Part shown: positions 32,165-43,615 of the stretch, piece by piece | How the letters are laid out: each line of letters begins with the position of its first letter | Numbering within the stretch: position 1 is the first letter of the stretch | DNA from: Psoroptes ovis | Taxonomy: Eukaryota > Arthropoda > Arachnida > Sarcoptiformes > Psoroptidae | NCBI GenBank assembly: GCA_002943765.1 | Contig: PQWQ01000003.1 | Coordinates: 3,037,501-3,101,500 of the forward strand | Direction: 5' to 3' | DNA length: 64,000 nucleotides | Program-made: the position numbers and the translations under genes | Notes under the pieces: model-generated | What the model was told of the DNA's origin: nothing | The model's input: the letters and a program-made list of their open reading frames with translations, nothing else | Databases searched by the model: none

Positions 32165-34758
32165 ATGAAATTTTTGCTTTCAAATCGTCATCATCATTAC
32201 AACAAATCCATAAACCATAATTCATGGATTTTATGCACAATTTTATTGCTATGTATATTACTATTATTTCCATCATCAACATTATCGTTGGCGATGATGA
32301 ATTCATCATCAGTGATATATGAAGATGATTTTGATAGTAATGAATCCAAGCATAATGAATTAGATGCATCCATAAATGATAATTGTAAGTATTAAAAATA
32401 TAATTATTTTATGATAATTTTTATGGTTGCAATCGTTGATTTAAATATTCAATTTCCTGTAAATCTTATCAGTTGATGATAACGGTTTAAAATTAATCTG
32501 CTATTATGGAAGTTGGGCTGTATATCGACCGGGAAGAGGAAAATTTCCTGTTGAAGAAATTGATCCATTTTTATGCACGTAAGTTTTTGCTTAAAGTTTC
32601 ATTTTACTTAATTTAGTCATGATTTATTCATTAATCATAAATAACATTCAAAATTCTGTTTATTTTGAATTAATAATTAATTAATCCAAAATTTTTGTCG
32701 TTTGTTTTCCGTAATCAACAAAATTTACAGCCATATAATATATGGCTTTGCTGGTCTTAGTTATAATAATAAAATACGTCCACTTGATCCATACAATGAT
32801 TTGAAAGAAAATTGGGGTAAAGGTGCATTTTTACGTTTCACTGGTTTGAAAAAAATAAATAAAAGACTTAAAACAATGATCGCTATCGGTGGTTGGAATG
32901 AAGGTTCAACTAAATATTCGAATATGGCTTCAAAAGCTGAATCAAGAAAAGTATTTGTTGATTCAGTTATGGATTTTCTTGAACGTTATGATTTTGATGG
33001 CTTAGATTTTGATTGGGGTAGGTTGTTTCTCTATAATTTTCTCTGATAATACAATATGAATGATTTTATATTGAATCATTAGAATATCCTGGATCGCGTG
33101 GTGGTAAACCAGAAGATAAACGTAATTTTGTGACATTATTGAGAGAATTGAAACAAGCATTCAAGCCTAAAGGCTACATTTTAAGTTCAGCTGTTGCAGC
33201 TGGAAAGCATTTCATGGATCCCGCATATGATGTGCCACAAATATCAAAGTATTTAGATTTAATTAATGTTATGTGCTATGATTATCATGGCAGTTGGGAG
33301 ACAAAAGCTGGACATCATTCACCATTATATGGTCGACCGAATAATCCAGATGATTTCCAATTGAATGTAAATTTTTCAATCAATTATTGGATTTCAAAAG
33401 GTGCACCTCGTGAAAAAATAATTCTCGGTATGGGTACTTATGGTCGTGCATTTACATTGCGTAAAGCTGAAGAAAATGACATTGGAGCGGCTGCACCACA
33501 AAAAGGTCAAGCTGGACCATACACGCGTGAAGGTGGTTCATTAGGTTATAATGAAATTTGTGAAATGAAAATGAAACTTGGAGACAAAATTAGAACTCGA
33601 TGGGATCCTTACTATATGGCTCCATACTCCAACTGGGATCGACAATGGGTCGGATACGATGATGTCAAAAGTATTTCAATTAAAGCTAATTATGCAAAGG
33701 CAATGGGTCTCGCTGGAGGTATGATTTGGTCTATCGAAACTGATGACTTTGGTGGACATTGTGGCCCTAAATATCCATTATTAAATGCAATCAAACAAGT
33801 ATTCGATAGTAAAGAACGGCCAAGATTGCCACTACCGGAACCGGAAGAAGGTGATGAATCAACTCATCGACCAAGCTCTACATCACCTTTGCCATCTCCC
33901 TCATCACCACCTCCATTGCCATGGCGACCATCATCACCTCCGACATCGCCATCGCGGCCATCATCACCCTCGCCATTGCCATCAAGACCAACATCATTCC
34001 CGCCATTGCCATCACGACCATCATCGTCTCGACCAACAATGCCATCCACAACAATAAGTCACAGGCCATCTAGTGAAATGACTACAACAACCAGATGCAC
34101 TAGAACCAGCACGCCAAGAGTATCAACACCAATAATAACAACACCAATGATCACATCAACAACGACAACTACAGCAAGTCAATCACCATGGCGACCATCA
34201 TCGACAATGACAACACCAGCAATATCATCATCGACAAATAGACCATCATCATCTCAATCATCCAGTGGAACAACATCATGGTGGTCAAGTACAGCAAAAC
34301 CATGGTGGCCATCAAAACCATCACCAGGTGCATCAGCTAGTTCAGAAACATGGTGGTCATCAACATTTCCATCTGTTAATAGACATTCAGTTAGTATTAG
34401 TCCTCAGAATACGATCGACGAAAAACAAGTGACAAGAAATCCATTTAATTATCCAGTAAAAAATGAACTAATATGTCCTGAAGAAGGTCTTTTTAGACAA
34501 CAAGAAGATTGTACAAAATTTATTCGTTGTGTTGAAACAAAAATCGAAGGACAATATCAAGTATTTTTCTATGAATGTCCAGAAAAAACTGTATTCAATA
34601 ATGATTCAAAATTATGTGATTGGGTTGAAAACGTGCCGGAATGTATGAAATCGGTGCCACATTATTATTTCCGTGGTAATGTATTTACAATACAAAATAC
34701 AATAGTACCCGAACAGCCACAAGATTCGGAACATGAAAATGAAGATGAATCGAATTAA
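32165..34758 (+). CDS. GH18 chitinase with Ser/Thr/Pro linker and CBM14 domain
   Basis: Four exons: 32165-32384, 32473-32578, 32731-33017 and 33083-34758, phases 1, 2 and 1, giving 762 residues. A hydrophobic signal or anchor is at about 20-43. The GH18 barrel covers about 78-450: ICYYGSWAVYRPG, MIAIGGWNEGS, and the DxxDxDxE motif as Asp198, Asp201, Asp203 and Glu205 (DGLDFDWE). The catalytic Glu codon is split by intron 3. NVMCYDYHGSWE, MGTYGRAF and MIWSIETDDF follow. A Ser/Thr/Pro linker (about 452-655, probably O-glycosylated) leads to a chitin-binding CBM14 with six cysteines (about 665-722). It hydrolyses chitin in cuticle or gut lining. The architecture resembles dust-mite allergen chitinases (groups 15/18), though identity to either group is not established. 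All catalytic residues are present. Confidence 0.93.
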
Positions 34759-35056
34759 CCAAAAAAAAGCGAAAGGATTTAAATAATATCTCTCATAAGG
34801 AAACTAAAGGCAATCATATATTTTTATAAGTAATTTTTTTCATATAATTTTGAATGATTTTTAGGGTTTTGGCATCCGAAATATCGCATCGAATATTTTT
34901 TTCATATTCCAACAATTCATTGATTAATTTTTTATTCCCATTTTTTTTAAATTGAATTTCATATTTTTTTTCATGAAAATTTCGTTTTTATTTTTTGATT
35001 TGATTCTTTTGAATATTTTTTTTTAATTTCAAATTGTAATTGTAAAAATTTTTTTT
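34759..35056. other. Convergent 3' flanks of chitinase and CHSY genes
   Basis: 298 bp of T-rich sequence between facing stop codons; no gene. Confidence 0.6.
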
Positions 35057-37523
35057 TTAATCCAATAATAAATGATAATCATTTATAAATGATGATATGG
35101 CTTCGATTGAATCTAATGTAAAAAATTTTGTACCTAAACACATTTCATATTGTTTGGGCGATAATGATTGATCACAATTTATTCGATGATAAATGTGTAT
35201 TAAATCGGGATCAATAGAACGAAATATTTGTAAATTATTATTCGCAATGAAACGATCATAAAGATTTACATCTTCAATACCCCATCCAGCGATATTAGTG
35301 TCAAAACCACCGCTTTGAATCAAATCTTCATTATAACATGATAATATACCGAAACCAAATTGTCTCCAATAACCATTATTATTATCGTCATTATAATTTT
35401 TATTGAAATTATTTTTCAAATTTCTCGTCAATCTACCATCATATTGGCTGAAAACGATTGGATAATATATTTGTTTATTTTTGATTGTGTTTTTACGCAC
35501 ACGTTTCAATACATGCGAATTAAATGCAATGTCAACATCAAGAAAAAATAATAATGAATCATTTTTGAATGATTTTGAACTTTTTTGCAGGGCGATACCA
35601 CGCGAAAATTTACCGTCAATTATAATTAATTGTTTTTTACCATTAAATTTATTCAAAATTTTTTCAATTTTACTTGTTGTTTCATTTGAATTCATTGGAA
35701 ATAATATGACTGTAAGAGTGATGTGTTTATCATCATTTTCATAGACTTTGATACAATTATCAATAAATCTCTCAAATATTCTAATACGCTCGGCTAATGG
35801 AACAATTATGTTGATAATCTTTTCATGATCATTATTATCATTTCTTATATGACTGAATCGTTCATTTGCAAATGTTTGTATGGCATGAATATGTTTTTTG
35901 ATCGGTATCGTTAAACGTTTACCATGATATTTTCGATAAATGATCAAAAAATTCAAGATATATTGAACACCGATTGATGGTAATTTTCGTAAATAGCCAT
36001 AATGTAAACTATGATAATCATACATAATACCTTTTTTGTTTGAATTTAAATTATTTAAATTATTCATAATATAATTCATATTTAAATTGAATGAATCAAC
36101 AATATCTTTATCGAGGTTTTTCATTGGATTCATTGATTTATCAATGAATAATTTTTGTTGAAAAAATTTCCATATATTGGCATTTGAATGGCGGGACAAT
36201 TTTTTAAATGTTGGCTTTACAATATTATCATTGAATGTAAAATTATTACGAATAATTGTACTGAATTTTTTCCCATATAATTCTTTTAATTGATAATGAT
36301 TCACTGTACGCAATACTTTAGTCAATTTAAAATTTAATTCTTTTTTATTGAGACTTTGAAAATAATAATACAATTTTTTCATTGCTTCAGAATTTTTAAT
36401 CGGATGTATCGTTATGACTTGCATAAGATTTTTTATCGAATTTAAATGGTTATTATTATTGTCCGATGATGCTAATATCAAATCTTGTATTGTTGAATTA
36501 TGATAAAATAAATTTTGCATATCATAACTCCATGTACAAGAAATGCTTGCAAATTTATGCAAACATCTACCGATTTCAACATCTTCATGTGTTGATAATA
36601 AATTTTTCAGACAATATCTAATATTTGTTGAAATTTTTCGTAATGATTGTGATGAAAATATGACACCCGGACCACCCATACAAAAATTATCATGTAGATT
36701 GAGATTCAATTGTCCAAATTCATCTTTATTACCGACACCAGTTTGACCGATGTAAATTAAATCTGAACTATTAAGTTTACGTAAAAATTCATTCAAATGT
36801 TCAACATTGATGAAAACATCATCATCTGAACGCATAAAAAATTTATAATGATCACTGAAAAAATCATTCATAAATTTAAGCATAAAAAATGATTTTTTCT
36901 GTGGTGGATATGTATCATCTACATTTGGCAACGATATTAGAGGTAAATCGATATCGGATCTGTGTGAAATGGGACAAAATTATCATTCATCTTCTTTACA
37001 TTCTTACTTCAACTTACATTTGGTTTGAACTGGTAAAAAATAAAATATCATTTGGCAAATCTTTACCCCATGTTTCATAGATTGTTTTAGCTCTTGAATT
37101 CAAAAATGCTTTGGTTGTCATCACTCCAATCAATAATAATTTACGATTTTTATTTTGATTATTTTGACCAACATTATTGTTTATCAAATTTTTAATACTT
37201 AAAAATGTTTTGGCTAAATCTTTCCTGGTTTTTACATAATAAATTTCATTATCATAATCATTATAAGTGTTATTATCATCAATGAATAACCACGATGATG
37301 ATGATGATGATGTTGATGAACACAATCGATATAATAAATTATTAGTTTCTTGTTGATTATTATTATTATTGAATTTATTGTGATTAATTAATCGAATTTG
37401 TATCGATATGAATGAACCAATCAATACACCAAGCAGAATTTGTAATGATTGTTTAAACAATCGTAAAATTTGATGATTTTTCTTCATTATTTTCATTATC
37501 AAATCATTCAAAAGACTAGACAA
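35057..37523 (-). CDS. CHSY1: Chondroitin sulfate synthase (CHSY1-like)
   Basis: Two exons: 37523-37018 and 36959-35057, phase 2, giving 802 residues. A short cytosolic tail precedes a membrane anchor at about 24-45 (LLGVLIGSFISIQI), so it is a type II Golgi enzyme; Met1 or a Met at residue 10 could start. The beta-1,3-glucuronyltransferase half begins at LLIGVMTTKAFLNSRA and contains VDDTYPPQKKSFFMLK and the metal site Asp214-216 (MRSDDDVF), then NFCMGGPGVIF and THEDVEIGRC. The GalNAc-transferase half has FSRGIALQ, the DVD metal motif at 643-645 (FFLDVDIAF), PIVFSQYDGR and GWGIEDVNLYDRF. It builds the alternating GlcA-GalNAc chain of chondroitin. Both metal motifs are intact. Confidence 0.96.
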
Positions 37524-38292
37524 TTACGAAAAGGGCACGAATTTTATTCAAATAAGGCACATTCGTCCAATGCTAAATCATTTAATCGAAGTAAAATTAT
37601 TGATCATAACGATGATTTGATTTTGGCTTCCTTTTGGCGAACATTTTTTCCAATTCATTTCATCGAGCCAATTATTTCAGCATATTAGCCATTATCATCA
37701 AAAAAGAAATTGTTTTGAGTAAAAATCATTTGATCAAGTGTATGGTTGTTGTTTCTAACCACCGCCACAATTATTCGAAGAAAGAAAGAAACAAATTTTC
37801 GATTGTCTTCTGTCGATGAAAATCATTTACAATTGTTGATTCAATTGGTTGTTGACATGTGTCTTAGACATCGTTAACAGACATATGGTACCATGACTCA
37901 TTGATTCTTGCAACTTATGTGGCCAACGAAGAATCGTCTGATATTATATAGAAGTTCAAGAAATCAAAAAATAATTTTTATATTTCAAGAAAATAAGATG
38001 GCGCATTTAAAGTTTGAATATTTGAAAATTTTTGGTGACCAAAAGACTTCGGTTAACCAATCAAAAGCAAATTGCCGGTATCATTTAATCAGATTATACT
38101 TCCAATTCAATTTGGGAATTTCGACAAATTCGAAAATTACTGTCGAATATATAATCGATGGAATGTGCGATGTTTTTACAGTTAATTTTTGATTTTTGTT
38201 GCTTTTTGATTGATTGATTTTAATTTGAATTTTGATCTAAATTTTAAACTTTTGATTCTATTTTTTCGATCACCGTAATTCATTGATTTTCG
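37524..38292. promoter_or_regulatory. Divergent intergenic region, CHSY1 (-) and CRF-BP-like gene (+)
   Basis: 769 bp between divergent starts. It holds an AGATGGCGC element at 37996-38004 of the type bound by insect CTCF or YY1/Pho proteins. ORFs here (37470-37688, 37634-37819 and 37908-38192) have no family resemblance and are not called. Confidence 0.45.
37996..38004 (+). promoter_or_regulatory. CTCF/YY1-like motif candidate
   Basis: AAGATGGCGC fits both the insect CTCF core AGRTGGCGC and the YY1 consensus start. It lies between the divergent CHSY1 and CRF-BP-like genes. Sequence match only. Confidence 0.35.
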
Positions 38293-41200
38293 ATGATAAT
38301 GGCCAGCATGAAACATCGAAATTTATTAAGCTATTTTTCATTGTTTCTTATGGTGACAACAATGATGGTGATGATCAATCAATCATCATCACGAAAGATA
38401 AGAAGATATGATGCTAGTAGTAGAGAAAACTCATTGGTTATTGAAAAGCCATCAGGTATGATTTTATTATTATTCATTGATTTGGACCTTCAAACAATAA
38501 TATTTGGTTCTGAATTTAGATGCTGAAATATTGATAAATGATGAAGGTGAATTTATAGTAACGGTCGCTGATACGATGTTAAACAAAAGGAATGCAATTT
38601 ATTTACATGCACCTATCGATCGTACAATAACCATTGCTTTAGTTCAAAAACATGGTGATTTTACATGTGATGGTGAAAATAATAGTAGAATTGTAACATT
38701 AGATGGTTGGGCATGGTATGATCAAATGTATCCTGCACACGATGATCCACATTATATGAATCAGAAAAATTTTATTGAAACACGTGCAAAAAATTTTTGT
38801 AATGTTGATGCACAACGTGTATTCTATACGAATGCTGGAATGATTTTTTATCTCTTAAGAAATCCTGGTTCTTTTACATTTGTAGTTAAATTTTTTAATT
38901 ATGATCGACCATGTAATCTATTTTTACCGGGAAAACCTAATTGGCAAGGTGAATTGAGCTTACATTACACGCGAAAATTTAAGAACAATTGTACGATTCA
39001 TATTTTACAAATACCACGTAATGAAGAACATTTTGCTGGTTTATTGATGAAAATTAAAAGCATCAAAATCGGCAATCAAAATGCTGTTGAGGATTTACCA
39101 TATTCAGTATGTTGAAAAAATTTCATTGAAATTCATCGATTAATTAACTCATCATTTTATCCTATTTTAAGTGTCACCGATTAAGAACGAATAGTTCACA
39201 AAATTATGCAGAAATTGGCGGTTGGGGCTATCCACCTGGTTTTTCAACATACCGAATGACAGTTGCGACTCCAGATATTTGTAATCGTGCTACTTGTTAG
39301 TATTTTACTTTATTCATGTTTGTTTTCAATTTATATTCAATTTTTTCTTATCAAATTTTGACCAAAAGATACGAATTATTTGGCAGTCGCTTGCCCAAAT
39401 ATTGGCATAAGGATTCACATAGAAGATTTTGATGTACCAGATCAACATATTACATTTGAGTTTGAAGCATTCAATGCAAGTGATCCGAGAGCAAAGCAAA
39501 TCATTGAAAAAGTTCCCATAAAGTTAATTTGTCCAAAAGTATCACCAGAATCCATACCAGCAATTCCAATTCGATTAATGGTCGATGGTAATTAATAATA
39601 ATATGAATGAATATTTTTCCTATTACAAACATCTATTTCACAGAATGTAGACAAACAATTATAGAACCGGGATATTATGAAATGTCAATTATTGGAAAAA
39701 CTTCTGGTAAACATTGCGGAATACATTTGTTGGCTCCTCCTGGTCATGTGATTGAAATAGAAATGGAAAATTTAGAGCTTGATGATTATTACAAATTTTG
39801 TGAACCAAGAAATTCATTTAATTTTATTAATGGATGGTATTATAATAAGGAATTCATACCACATCATGCAGATCATAAAATGACAATGTTCGAACGCGTT
39901 GAAAGGATATGTCATATAACTCAACTATTTCAACGTAGACCAAAAAGTTACAAACATTCATTTATGACATCACAAAATGTCGGACAAATTGATTATCTTT
40001 TGAATGTGATTGGTTTGAAATTCGCTTTCAGAATATATTTTCATTCAGTCAAAGAACCTTGTAATACTGTTTATCGAATCAATGACCTTGATCCGAATGA
40101 TGCTAAAATTCTTCGTACATATCGTGAAATACAAAATTGTGCAGCATATTTTGTACAAGAACCATGGCATCCGGAACAAATCGATGGTGTCATAATAGGC
40201 ATTTATACATATAATATTGGCACTAAAAACGGTACGACGAAAACACAAAAAATCGATTCGACTTTAGATCGTCCATGCATGACTGGTCCAACGAATGATT
40301 GGATGGAAATCGATGGTGGTAATAAATTTGGTCTCACATCTAAGATAGATAAGCATGGCTTTCAACTGTGTAATACAGCACCTATAAGTCCGGTGGAATT
40401 CAAAATTAAAACATTTTGCCAAAATGTTGCCATACGTTTGATAGCTCAACAATCTGAAAGACATAATAATTATGTCATATTTGTTGCAGGAAAAATGGGA
40501 AAGAACGGTGCATCAAGATTCCAAGGCAAAGACATCAAAGAGCTTAAATGTACGAATCAAATAAAGCTTTGGGAAGATTTTCCAAGAGCATTAGATCCAG
40601 ATGGTAAGTTTGATTGTTATTGAATTTAAGAAATTATGGAAATTTTTATTATTGTTTATTTTCATTCATATATTTTTTAGAATGTGAAAAACAAATAATA
40701 TCATATCCAGGAATTTATGGAGTAGATTTATTAGATCATTTGCTTAATAAAGACTGTTTTATTACAATTATAGCAAATCATAGTCAAAAGATTACTGTAC
40801 AAGTTTTAGAGGGAAATAATATTTGTGGTGATGGTGTATCACATTTAACATTATTTGAAGGTATAAAATTCGGTAATGAAGTATGGCCAAGTGAACGAAT
40901 TTATCGTGTCAGTCCTTATCGACGAGGACGATTGCTTTGTAAAGAACCACAATCCAAAATATTTGAGTCAGCTTTCAATGTTGCTCAAATTCATTTTAAA
41001 TTGATTCGAAATTATCAAAGTTTTCAACTTAAAATTGATTTTATTCCTCATAATAATCGTAAGTATTGATGAAATTATTCACAACAATACATTTGTCATT
41101 AATTAATCAATTATTCTCAATCAATCAAACATAGCTTGCCATGTATTAGTACTTGCTCAAGATAGAGAATTAGCAAGTAAAAATTTCACCATGAAAACTA

Positions 41201-42000
41201 ATGGCAAAATGTCTCCATGTCAATTATTAGTGTATCATTGGCCATGGGAAAAACAATCACATTTAGGTTTAGTGTTTAGTATATATGAATTTCAAATGAC
41301 ACTAGACAATTTAGGCAAAATTGCTGAAGACAAGAGATGTCATGCTAGAAACAAAGAGGTTAGTTTTTCGAGCTTTTTTTTAAAAATATCAATCTCATAA
41401 TTTTTCATTATTAAATCCCTTTTTCTGCTTAATTGATAGTGTTCAGCAGTTGGTCATCAAGATTATGTACAATTTTATGGTGGAAATAATTTGGATTTTT
41501 TCAATGAACTTATCGAAAAAGGTTTTGAATTTTGCTATAATCCAGATAAAGAAGATTATCCAGGTAAGTGAAATGAAATTCGTCGATTCACAATGAGAAA
41601 ATTTTTACTAATTAACAAAATTATAGTTGAATATTTGGTACGCTATTGTCGTAATGGAGGCTTAAGTATGTTATCATCTGGTCATGCAAACAATTATATA
41701 AAATTCAATATAATACCAGTGTTTGCTAATCAATTAATGCCAACAATGCCATTTGGTCATCATATACCATATAATCATATATGTCCAGAACCAGCATGGG
41801 CAAAACCAAATTTATTGATACCGCCATTCAAAGGATATTCAAGAGCACGTGAATTTATTCAATTTATTGATGAAATTCCTAGACCATATGAAATATTTCA
41901 TCAAATTGTTACAACACGTTATACCGAACCATGGAGAGGACCATATGGAAATCGAATCTATTCACCGATTCCTGATGTTCGTAGTCTTCGTCGCCATTGA
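38293..42000 (+). CDS. Triple-module CRF-binding-protein-like secreted protein
   Basis: Nine exons: 38293-38455, 38520-39106, 39172-39295, 39369-39587, 39644-40603, 40681-41058, 41135-41358, 41440-41563 and 41627-42000, all in phase, giving 1050 residues. A signal peptide lies at about 12-30. Three consecutive modules follow: about 55-364, 365-684 and 685-1050. Each repeats the CRF-binding-protein (CRHBP) pattern: an Asp/Gly-Trp or equivalent 'G-W...FP' strand, a 'C..SQNVAxIxF' strand, 'PCNxxx' opening the second half, and a closing 'CxNxxIRL...NxVxF' strand (CPNIGIRI, FCQNVAIRL, YCRNGGLSM). CRHBP binds corticotropin-releasing-factor-type hormones, in arthropods the DH44 diuretic hormones. 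Ligand here is unknown. A single-module relative follows at 42212. Confidence 0.82.
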
Positions 42001-42211
42001 TTTTTTGTTATAATGGAATTAGAATTTTTTTTCTGTAATTTCATTAAAGAGAATTTAATTAATTAAATTCAAATTAAATTAAGAATTTTGTGTATAAAAA
42101 TAGATGAAAATTAAAAAAGAGTTCATATATTTTTATTTTTTTTGTTTTGTTTATTATTTTTGAATTTGAATTTTTTAAAGAATTTTTTTCCAAGCCTCCA
42201 AATCGCATAAT
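42001..42211. other. Spacer between tandem CRF-BP-like genes
   Basis: 211 bp, AT-rich. It must contain the 3' end of the upstream gene and, if transcribed separately, the promoter of the next one. Confidence 0.5.
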
Positions 42212-43615
42212 ATGGTGGCCATAAATCGATTGAATGTTTTGATATTATCATTATTATTATCATTAATATCAACAATTAATTGTGGTTTTTGGGATTTTCT
42301 TACATGGATTCCAACACCATTACAATGGAACACAGTTCCGCCTAGACCGACTCAATTTCCATTGCCAACTCATCGAATATTTTCAAGTACTTTCTTTTCG
42401 TATTCATTTATGAGAAATAATAATCCAATATTCATTATGATTATTTTTTTTTTTTTTTTTGCAGAAGAATTTGTTTATGTCGATCAACAAGGCCATTACC
42501 TTTTAACGACAACGAAGGATATGCTTAAAAAAATTGGTACAATAAGATTCTATTCACCCGATCCAACTAAAGTAGTTGTATTCTTTTTGGACAGTATTGA
42601 TGTTCCTTGTGACCATAGAGAAAGTTACTATTTTGTCCGATGGTATGATGGATGGAATACTGAAGGTAATGTAATCATTCCTTATACGGCTGATCACCCA
42701 GATGGATATCAAAAACGTTTTAGTGATCAATTGTGTCCAATATCAAGACCATTTTTTTCATTTAAAAGACGTCATGTTGCTCATCAAAATTTTGCTGAAC
42801 TCAGTTATCGTTTTAATTGGGAAGTAGATGTTGCAATAAGGTTTCATTTATACTTCAAAGACAATCCAGAACGTAATTTAATTTCTTTTTTTTTATGAGT
42901 TAAATATTTAGAGAAAACTATTTTTCAATTCATTTTTTTTCTTTTCTTCATATATCAATAACTTTATCAGCGTGCCATGCACTATTAATGGATTCACAGG
43001 ATGTTAGTCATACGTGTCCATATTTTAAATCATTCACATTACAAAATTTTGGTAAACCAATGAATTGTTCATTATTTTTGATGAAACATCATTTACATCG
43101 TTTCGAAGCATCATTAAAAATTAAAATATTTAATGTTGGCGATCCTGAAGCTAAAACATCTCATGAACATGATAAAGCAGCATTAACGGTAAATGATTAT
43201 TTTATTTTAAGATTGATTCAATTTGATTTCTAATATTTTCACTTTTTATTCAATGAAAAGTGTGCAAATAAAAAAGATCATTTTTATATCAATGGAAATA
43301 TTGGTGAAGGTTTACACAGAATGAAAGTAATTGATTTTTGCAATGAAGATCATCCTGATTGTAATTAACATTTAAAAACTAACAATAATTTCTTAAAATT
43401 TAATTTTCATTTATTTTGTTAAAATAGTGCATCGTGGATTTCCAATTTCATGTTGGAATGTAACATTTCGATTAGTATCGAGTGGAAAATATAATAACAA
43501 AGTTACGATAAGTTATTTACCGCCAACATATGAGGAAATTTGTCGATGGAAAAAAGAAAAGAATGATCCAAAAGCTCAAGTATATCACAGATTGAATTGT
43601 GAAAATATGAAATGA
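42212..43615 (+). CDS. Single-module CRF-binding-protein-like secreted protein
   Basis: Five exons: 42212-42386, 42465-42872, 42971-43188, 43261-43360 and 43428-43615, phases 1, 1, 0 and 1, giving 362 residues (human CRHBP 322). A signal peptide lies at about 1-26 (LILSLLLSLISTINC). The CRHBP-like fold runs from about 62: RWYDGWNTEG, the AHQNFAELSYRF strand (NVA-type), PCHALL opening the second half, MNCSLFLM, INGNIGEGLHRM and the closing strand CWNVTFRLVSSGKYNNKVTISY, whose core is close to the CRHBP end (VRMVSSGKHVNRVTFEY). Cysteine spacing is similar to the third module of the upstream gene, and intron positions match it too. Probably a tandem duplicate; ligand unknown. Confidence 0.83.

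Noticed and set aside
33785..34069. ORFs on both strands inside the chitinase linker
   Set aside because: Shadow frames of the Ser/Thr/Pro repeat coding sequence.
38520..42000. Calling the repeated modules plain CUB domains
   Set aside because: The strand order and the closing C-N-x-x-R-L...N-x-V-x-F block fit CRF-binding protein, which has a CUB-like half but a distinct second half.
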